A stretch of DNA of 64,000 nucleotides from Asanoa iriomotensis. Its GTDB lineage: Bacteria; Actinomycetota; Actinomycetes; Mycobacteriales; Micromonosporaceae. Positions within the stretch are counted from its first letter, which is position 1. Every line of letters starts with the position of its first letter. The translations under genes and the position numbers were made by a program. Under the pieces are notes generated by a model. It worked only from the letters and a program-made list of their open reading frames with translations, was not told where the DNA came from and did not search any database. The stretch is taken from positions 1 to 64,000 of the forward strand of contig NZ_BONC01000022.1 in assembly GCF_016862515.1 (NCBI RefSeq), given 5' to 3'. Below, in pieces: positions 59,198 through 64,000 of the stretch.

Positions 59198-61561
59198 ATG
59201 CGGCCCGCAGCCGTGACGGTCCGGGCGTTGGGTGCGGTGGAGGCGACGGTCGCCGGCCGGCTCGTCGACCTCGGCACGCCGAAACAACGGGCGCTGCTCG
59301 CGCTGCTGGTCGCTCGGCTCGGCCAGCCGGTGACGGTCGAGATGATGCAGGACGCGTTGTGGTCGGGCGACCCGCCACCGTCGGCGGCCGCTTCGCTGCA
59401 CGCGTACGTGGCCAACCTGCGCCGGGTGCTCGAGCCTGGACGCGCGCCCCGGACCCCGGCGACCGTCCTGCGCACCTGTCCGCGGGGGTACGTGCTGGAC
59501 AGGAGCGCCGTCGACGTCGACGCCGACCGGTTCGGCGAGCATGCCGCGGCCGGCTGGCAGGCGTGGGATCGCGGGGAGCCGGGGCAGGCGCTGACCGCGT
59601 TCGAGGCCGGGCTGGCGCTGTGGCGTGGGCAGGCCTATGTCGAGGCGGTGCATGCTCCCGACGTGGTGCCGGAGGTGGCCCGGCTGGAGGAGCTGCGGCT
59701 GTCGGTCGTCGAAGCGCGCTGTGCGGCGCTGCTCGCGGTCGGTGCGCACCAGTCGGTGGCGGAGCTGGAAGCCCTGGCGAAGGCCCATCCGCTGCGCGAG
59801 CGCGGGATGGAGCTGTTGAGCCTGGCCCTGTACCGGGCCGGGCGGCAGGCCGAGGCCCTGGACGTGCTGCGGACCCTCCAACGGCGACTCGCCGACGAGC
59901 TCGGCATCGATCCCGGACCCTCGCTGCGGCACCTCGAGCGCGAGATCCTCAACCAGTCGCCGGCGCTGGACCGCGACCCGGCCGTCCGGACCACGAGCCC
60001 GGTCGCCGCACCCGCCGCGCCGCGGACGGACGACGGGGTCTTCGTGGGCCGCGTCGGGGCGCTTCGGCATCTCGAGGTGGCACTCGCCGACGCGGCGGTC
60101 GGGCGGGGACGGGTGGTCGCCGTGTCCGGCGAGCCGGGGATCGGTAAGACCCGGTTGCTGCGGCGGTTCGCCGACCGGGCGGCAGCGGAGGTGCTCTGGG
60201 TCAACTGTCCCGAGCACGCCGACGCGCCGCCGCTGTGGCCGTGGGAGCAGATCCTGCGGGCAGCGGGTGGCCACCGCTTCGACGCGGCCGCAGGCACGAC
60301 GGTGCGGCGGTTCGACGCGATCGTCCACCACCTGACGGAGGCCGCACGGGCGGCGCCGCTGGTCGTCGTCCTCGACCACGTGCACCGCGCGGACCCGGAT
60401 TCCCTCCGGCTCCTCGCGCACCTGGCGGAGTCGGTGCCGGCGAGCCGGCTGCTGCTGGCCGTCTCCTACCGGTCGGGCGAGGCGGAGCCCCTCGCCGAGG
60501 CCATGGCGGCGCTGGCCCGCACGGGGATGACGCGGATCGAGCTGCGTGGCCTGAGCGCGCGGGAAACCCGGATGCTGGCGAGCACGATCCTGCGTCGCGA
60601 CGTCAGCGTGCCGGTCGCCGAGGCGCTGCGCGCCCGCTCCGACGGCAATCCGTTCTTCCTGCGCGAGCTGGTCACGTCCCGGGAAGAACACCCGGACCAG
60701 GCGCATCCGGTGCCGCCAGCGGTGCGCGAGGTCGTGACGCGGCGGGTCGCCCGGTTGCCCCGCACCGCCGCCGACTTCCTGGCCGTGGCCGCGGTCGCCG
60801 GCCGGGGGTTCGACATCGAGGTGACCGCCGAAGCCGCCTCGATCGAGCTCGAGGCGGCTCTGGAGGCCGTCGACGCCGCGGTCGCGGCGGGCCTGATCGT
60901 CGAGGACCCGCGGCGACTGGGTTGGTTCCGCTTCAACCATGCGCTGGTCGCCGAGACGCTGTACGAGCGGACCGGGCGACTGCGCCGGGCCCGCCTGCAC
61001 CGGCGGATCGGCGCGGCGGCGGCCCGCGCGTGGGCGGGCGCCTCCGACCTCGCCGCCGAGGTCGCCCGGCATTGGCTGCTCTGCGCCGAGCTGGACCCGG
61101 GCACGGCCGCCGTGGCCTCGACACACGCCGCCGCGGCGGCACGCGTCGCCGACACCCGGCACGCCTTCGACGACGCCGTCGACTTATGGCGGCAGGCCCT
61201 GGTCGCCGCAGACCTCGCAGCGGACCTGGACACGTACCCGCTGCTGATCGGTCTGGGCACGTCGCTGTGCCGCGGGGGCCAAGCCCGCGACGGGCTCTCC
61301 GTCTTCGTCCAGGCGATGGACGCCGCCGGGCAGCCGGATTCCGGACGGCTGGTGGACGCGGCGACCACCGCGCTGCGCGAGTCGGTCCCGTACCCGGTCG
61401 ACTACACAAGGCTGGTCCTCGTGCTCGAACGCGCGTTGCCGCGGATGACCGAACCCGCGCAGCGCTCGTCGGCGCTCGCCTGCCTCAGCGCCGCCCGCCG
61501 CCGCGACGCTGCGGGGCTCGGCGTCGACCACCTCGAGCCGCACCTGTACGCGGCCTCCTAA
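59198..61561 (+). CDS. SARP-family regulator with ATPase domain
   Basis: 787 residues, GGGAAGGGG before the ATG. An OmpR-like winged helix (LLALLVARLGQPVTVEMMQDALW) and a bacterial transcriptional activation domain (BTAD; RCAALLAVGAHQSVAELEALAKAHPLRERGMELL written in part) make up the first 250 residues. An AAA ATPase module (GEPGIGKTRLLRRF; LVVVLDHVHRADP) and helical repeats follow. At 787 residues it is shorter than AfsR-like regulators near 1,000, and the tail ends abruptly after LSAARRRDAAG. Codon 663 is TTA (61184-61186), a likely bldA control point. It converges with the idi gene, overlapping in the stop codons. Confidence 0.88.
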   Translation: MRPAAVTVRALGAVEATVAGRLVDLGTPKQRALLALLVARLGQPVTVEMMQDALWSGDPPPSAAASLHAYVANLRRVLEPGRAPRTPATVLRTCPRGYVLDRSAVDVDADRFGEHAAAGWQAWDRGEPGQALTAFEAGLALWRGQAYVEAVHAPDVVPEVARLEELRLSVVEARCAALLAVGAHQSVAELEALAKAHPLRERGMELLSLALYRAGRQAEALDVLRTLQRRLADELGIDPGPSLRHLEREILNQSPALDRDPAVRTTSPVAAPAAPRTDDGVFVGRVGALRHLEVALADAAVGRGRVVAVSGEPGIGKTRLLRRFADRAAAEVLWVNCPEHADAPPLWPWEQILRAAGGHRFDAAAGTTVRRFDAIVHHLTEAARAAPLVVVLDHVHRADPDSLRLLAHLAESVPASRLLLAVSYRSGEAEPLAEAMAALARTGMTRIELRGLSARETRMLASTILRRDVSVPVAEALRARSDGNPFFLRELVTSREEHPDQAHPVPPAVREVVTRRVARLPRTAADFLAVAAVAGRGFDIEVTAEAASIELEAALEAVDAAVAAGLIVEDPRRLGWFRFNHALVAETLYERTGRLRRARLHRRIGAAAARAWAGASDLAAEVARHWLLCAELDPGTAAVASTHAAAAARVADTRHAFDDAVDLWRQALVAADLAADLDTYPLLIGLGTSLCRGGQARDGLSVFVQAMDAAGQPDSGRLVDAATTALRESVPYPVDYTRLVLVLERALPRMTEPAQRSSALACLSAARRRDAAGLGVDHLEPHLYAAS

Positions 61562-62133
61562 CGGTCGGCCGCGAGGGCGGCGGCCTCCGGCAGGCGGCCG
61601 GCGGCTTCGGTCGCGACGGCGAGCACGCCGCTCAGCCAAGGGGAATACCGGTCCGGGTGCTCGGCGAGGTCCGCGCGCAGCCGTTCCGCCGGCACGAGAC
61701 GGACGTCGGCGACCTCGGCCGGATCGAGCCGCAGCGGCAGGTCAGCGGGCACCCGACCTATCACGACGTGGTCGTACTCGTGCTCGACCCGACCCGTCCG
61801 CGGATCCTCCGCCCGATAGGGATACACCCCGGCCGCGTGCAGTGGCACGCCTTCCACGCCGAGCTCCTCGATCAGCCGCCGGGCGGCGGCGTCGTGCACG
61901 CTCTGGCCCGGGGCCGGGTGACCGCAACACGCGTTGGCCCAGCGCCCGGCGAACCGGGTCTTCACCGCGGCGCGCTGCTGCACCAGAACGCGCCCGCGAT
62001 CGTCCAGCAGCACCACGGAGAACGCCCGATGCAGCCGGCCGGGCGCGGCGTGCGCCTCGGCGACCGTGCAGGAACCGATGGCGACACCGTCCGCGTCGAC
62101 CAGCTCCACCAACTGCGCTTCGCGGGTCGTCAC
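61558..62133 (-). CDS. idi: Isopentenyl-diphosphate isomerase, type 1
   Basis: 191 residues, GTG start overlapping the upstream stop (GTGA). Nudix-fold Idi: HRAFSVVLLDDRGRVLVQQRA, then RWANACCGHPAPGQSV with the catalytic Cys and metal-binding His, RRLIEELGVEG as the Nudix-like helix, and EHEYDHVVIG with the catalytic Glu. It interconverts IPP and DMAPP. As the mevalonate operon has no isomerase, this gene likely completes it, although it sits 10 kb away. Confidence 0.94.
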   Translation of the reverse strand: MTTREAQLVELVDADGVAIGSCTVAEAHAAPGRLHRAFSVVLLDDRGRVLVQQRAAVKTRFAGRWANACCGHPAPGQSVHDAAARRLIEELGVEGVPLHAAGVYPYRAEDPRTGRVEHEYDHVVIGRVPADLPLRLDPAEVADVRLVPAERLRADLAEHPDRYSPWLSGVLAVATEAAGRLPEAAALAADR

Positions 62134-62882
62134 GCGTCGAACTCCGCGAGCACGCCGTCCCAGAGGGCCGTGCGGGCGCGGATCGCCGCCACACTCACCT
62201 CGGCGGCCTCGGCCTCGCGCACCGGGTCACCGTCGCACATCGACGCGAGCAGCCGCAGCGCGAGGGGTCCGTGCTCGTCGTGGTCCAGGGCGATGTGCCG
62301 GTCCAGGTAGTGCCGGAACACCGGCGCGTTGGCGAGCACGTCGTCCACATTGGCGCGTACGGCCGAGAACACGTCGGGCAGCAGGTTCTCCCGACCGTGG
62401 CAGAACGACGAGGCCACCTCGTGCGGTGCGCCGTTCATCGCCACGTCGAGGGTGTGACCGACGAAGGCTCGCACACTCGGGGGGATGTCGGCGTCCTTGA
62501 GCGCCGCCAGGGGCGCGAGTCCACTGTCGAGCGCGGCGAGGAACCCGTCGATCGGTCGCGCGTCGGCGCCGATCTCGTCCATCGCCCTGCGGTAGAGCTC
62601 GAAGTGGCTGACGTACCCGCCGCCGATGTCCTCGTCGGTCTCCTCCGCCAGCACGATCTCCATGATGAACCTGCCGTGGTCGGCACGCCCGCGCGGCCGC
62701 CACGGCAGGGTCACGGTCGTCACCTCCGCCTGGAGGCGCTTGAGGAGAGTGAAGAAGTCCCACACCGCGAACACGTGGTGCTTCATGAAGATCCGCAGCC
62801 GCTCCTCGGTGGTGATCTGCGAGTAGAGAGGATGGCCGATCAGCTCGACACGTGCTGTGTCGAATACCGCGGGCGCAGTCAC
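62130..62882 (-). CDS. DUF3050 haem-oxygenase-like protein (putative diiron oxidase)
   Basis: 250 residues, GTG with GGAGG upstream. It matches the DUF3050 pattern: MKHHVFAVWDFFTLLKRLQ, IVLAEETDEDIGGGYVSHFELY, FCHGRENLLPDVF and YLDRHIALDHDEHGPLALRLL. The Glu/His pairs fit the metal-binding helices of haem-oxygenase-like diiron oxidases (HDO), enzymes that perform N-oxygenation, desaturation or decarboxylation. It is translationally coupled to idi, so it is probably part of the pathway; oxidation of an aminophenol ring is one possibility. The metal ligands are inferred, not aligned. Confidence 0.75.
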   Translation of the reverse strand: MTAPAVFDTARVELIGHPLYSQITTEERLRIFMKHHVFAVWDFFTLLKRLQAEVTTVTLPWRPRGRADHGRFIMEIVLAEETDEDIGGGYVSHFELYRRAMDEIGADARPIDGFLAALDSGLAPLAALKDADIPPSVRAFVGHTLDVAMNGAPHEVASSFCHGRENLLPDVFSAVRANVDDVLANAPVFRHYLDRHIALDHDEHGPLALRLLASMCDGDPVREAEAAEVSVAAIRARTALWDGVLAEFDA

Positions 62883-62989
62883 CTTGTCCTCCTCGACGCT
62901 CGGAGTTTCACGGGTTGCTCACGAGCATCGACGACCGCGGTTGCGGACCACTGTGCGGCGGGTTGGCGCCGGCTTGGCTACGGGACCCG

Positions 62990-63325
62990 CGTCTTGGCGC
63001 CGACTTGGTGCGGTCTCAGAGCACGGGGCCGACGACCCACCGCCGCCTCAGCCCATCCGGACCAACGACCCGCCGCGGCCTCAGCCCACCCGGACCAACG
63101 ACCCGCCGCCACCTCAGCCCACCGAGCCAGCGACGTGGCAGCGTCTCAGCCCGCCGGGCCGACGACCCGCCGCCGCCTCAACCCACCGGACCAACGGACC
63201 GGCGCGGTCTCAGCCCACCGGACCAACGACCTGGCGCCGTCTCAGCGCGCCGGGCCAACGGACCGGCGCGGTCTCAGCCCATCGGGTGAGACGACCTGGC
63301 GCCGTCTCAGCGCGCCGGGCCTACG
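62990..63325. repeat. Degenerate 32-bp tandem repeat array
   Basis: About ten head-to-tail copies of a 32-base unit of the form CGGACCAACGACCYGSCGCC-GTCTCAGCSCAC fill the gap between the DUF3050 gene and panD. Copies differ at several positions, with alternate copies more alike (ACCTGGCGCCG versus ACCGGCGCGG). The array keeps several frames open but shows no start site or coding bias. The preceding 62883-62990 holds no gene; it includes the promoter of the DUF3050-idi pair. Confidence 0.7.
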
Positions 63326-63744
63326 GCCTCGCCCGCGACCTGGTCGCCGGGGACGAGGCCGTACCCGTCGGGGACCTTGGCCGGGTCGGCGCCCGTGTCC
63401 ACGATCTTGTTGCGGTCGTCCACGAAGACCACCCGCGGGGTGAAGCCGCGGGCCTCGGCGTCCGGCAGCCAGGCGTAGGCGACCAGGATGACCTTGTCGC
63501 CCGGGCTGATCAGGCGGGCGGCCGCGCCGTTGATGCCGATGACGCCCGAGTCGCGCGGGCCTTCGATGACATAGGTGGTCAGGCGCGCGCCGTTGTCGAT
63601 GTCGAGGACGTCCACCCGCTCGCCGGGCAGCAGGTCCGCCGCCTCCATCAGGTCCGCGCTGATCGTGACCGAGCCCACATAGTGCAGGTCGGCCTGCGTC
63701 ACCGTGGCGCGGTGGATCTTGGACTTCATCATCGACCTGAACAC
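63307..63744 (-). CDS. panD: Aspartate 1-decarboxylase precursor
   Basis: 145 residues from the GTG at 63744, with GGGAGAGG upstream. [27 protein letters not shown] contains the self-cleavage site Gly-Ser, which leaves the pyruvoyl group on the new alpha chain; [20 protein letters not shown] is the conserved C-terminal part. It makes beta-alanine for pantothenate/CoA. Usually near 130-140 residues, so complete. It may support CoA and ACP cofactor supply, but is probably a housekeeping neighbour. (Longest motif here: residues 2-20 and onward, quoted in part.). Confidence 0.93.
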   Translation of the reverse strand: MFRSMMKSKIHRATVTQADLHYVGSVTISADLMEAADLLPGERVDVLDIDNGARLTTYVIEGPRDSGVIGINGAAARLISPGDKVILVAYAWLPDAEARGFTPRVVFVDDRNKIVDTGADPAKVPDGYGLVPGDQVAGEAVGPAR

Positions 63745-63866
63745 GGTGCGGACCTCTCCCAAGGCTCGGGGCAGCGCTCGTAAGAACACGTCATCCTCCG
63801 CCACCATTTCCGGCGCCGGACGCCGGCGTGTGCGGGCAGTGACATCCCGCACACGGCCTCAGCGCC

Positions 63867-64000
63867 TCAGTGCGCCGGTGCGCCGCTCAGGTCGAAGCGA
63901 CCGTTCGGGTCCCAGTGCCGCTTCAGCGCCACCAGGCGGGCATGGACGTCGGCCGGGTACGCCGTCGCCCGGTGTTCGACCCGGCCGTCGCCCGGGGTGA
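63867..64000 (-). CDS. C-terminal end of a BBE-type FAD-linked oxidase
   Basis: The last 44 codons of a gene entering from the right edge end in PADVHARLVALKRHWDPNG-RFDLSG, which is the berberine-bridge-enzyme (BBE) domain terminus of FAD-linked oxidases. The FAD domain and covalent-attachment residues lie outside the window, so function cannot be refined. Confidence 0.75.
   Translation of the reverse strand, partial: TPGDGRVEHRATAYPADVHARLVALKRHWDPNGRFDLSGAPAH

Noticed and set aside
62990-63325. Possible CRISPR array
   Set aside because: Units of 32 bases follow head to tail with no unique spacers, repeats are degenerate and no cas gene is near; it is a tandem repeat.

Overview
The DNA is very GC-rich and densely coded, with GTG starts and strong Shine-Dalgarno sites, as in a filamentous actinomycete. 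The gene content (ECF41 sigma factor, StrR/LuxR/SARP regulators, a mevalonate operon and a diazepinomicin-like aminobenzoate/farnesyl gene set) suggests a Micromonosporaceae member such as Micromonospora or Actinoplanes. This placement is inference, not a database match.

Layout. 0-1 kb: a serine recombinase runs off the left edge, and its entry cuts off a SAM-methyltransferase gene (DUF574-like). 1.3-9.6 kb: chromosomal genes, namely tRNA-Pro(GGG), a cysteine-synthase-like enzyme, an LPxTG-like beta-lactamase-fold protein, an acyltransferase, a short Rho paralogue, a flavin monooxygenase and a VWA lipoprotein. 9.6-62.9 kb: one large meroterpenoid biosynthetic region. 63-64 kb: a 32-bp tandem repeat array, panD and the end of a BBE-type oxidase.

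Biosynthetic logic. A left block (16-28 kb) holds a membrane terpene cyclase of the fungal Pyr4/PaxB type, an acyl-adenylating ligase, a UbiA prenyltransferase, a polyprenyl diphosphate synthase, a class II DAHP synthase, an ACP, a KAS III, an aromatic hydroxylase and an ActP/YjcH-like transporter pair. A central block (29-42 kb) encodes two aminobenzoate pathways. Aspartate kinase, a GriI-like aldolase and a GriH-like cyclase should make 3-amino-4-hydroxybenzoate. A PhzE-like synthase, a PhzD-like isochorismatase and a DhbA-like dehydrogenase should make 3-hydroxyanthranilate. A PaaK-like ligase and a salicylate-hydroxylase-like enzyme probably activate and decarboxylatively oxidise these acids. 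A right block (44-52 kb) is a mevalonate operon (HMG-CoA synthase, HMG-CoA reductase, three GHMP kinases/decarboxylase, polyprenyl synthase) ending in an ABBA prenyltransferase resembling DzmP. It lacks an IPP isomerase; a type 1 Idi lies at 61.6 kb beside a DUF3050 oxygenase-like gene. The set fits a farnesylated dibenzodiazepinone (diazepinomicin type), but the UbiA, Pyr4-like cyclase, KAS III/ACP and two vanadium-haloperoxidase homologues are more than that product needs. A second or further-elaborated meroterpenoid is therefore likely.

Regulation. The region carries a two-component system, a StrR-family ParB-like regulator, two LuxR-type regulators and a SARP. Eight related inverted repeats (ACTACT-N6/N8-AGTAGT) sit 45-145 bp upstream of cluster genes. 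A perfect StrR-type site (GTTCAACTG-N11-CAGTTGAAC) lies just ahead of the first LuxR gene. The StrR and SARP genes each contain a TTA codon. Together these suggest a cascade: StrR to LuxR, with a common palindrome-binding factor acting across the cluster.
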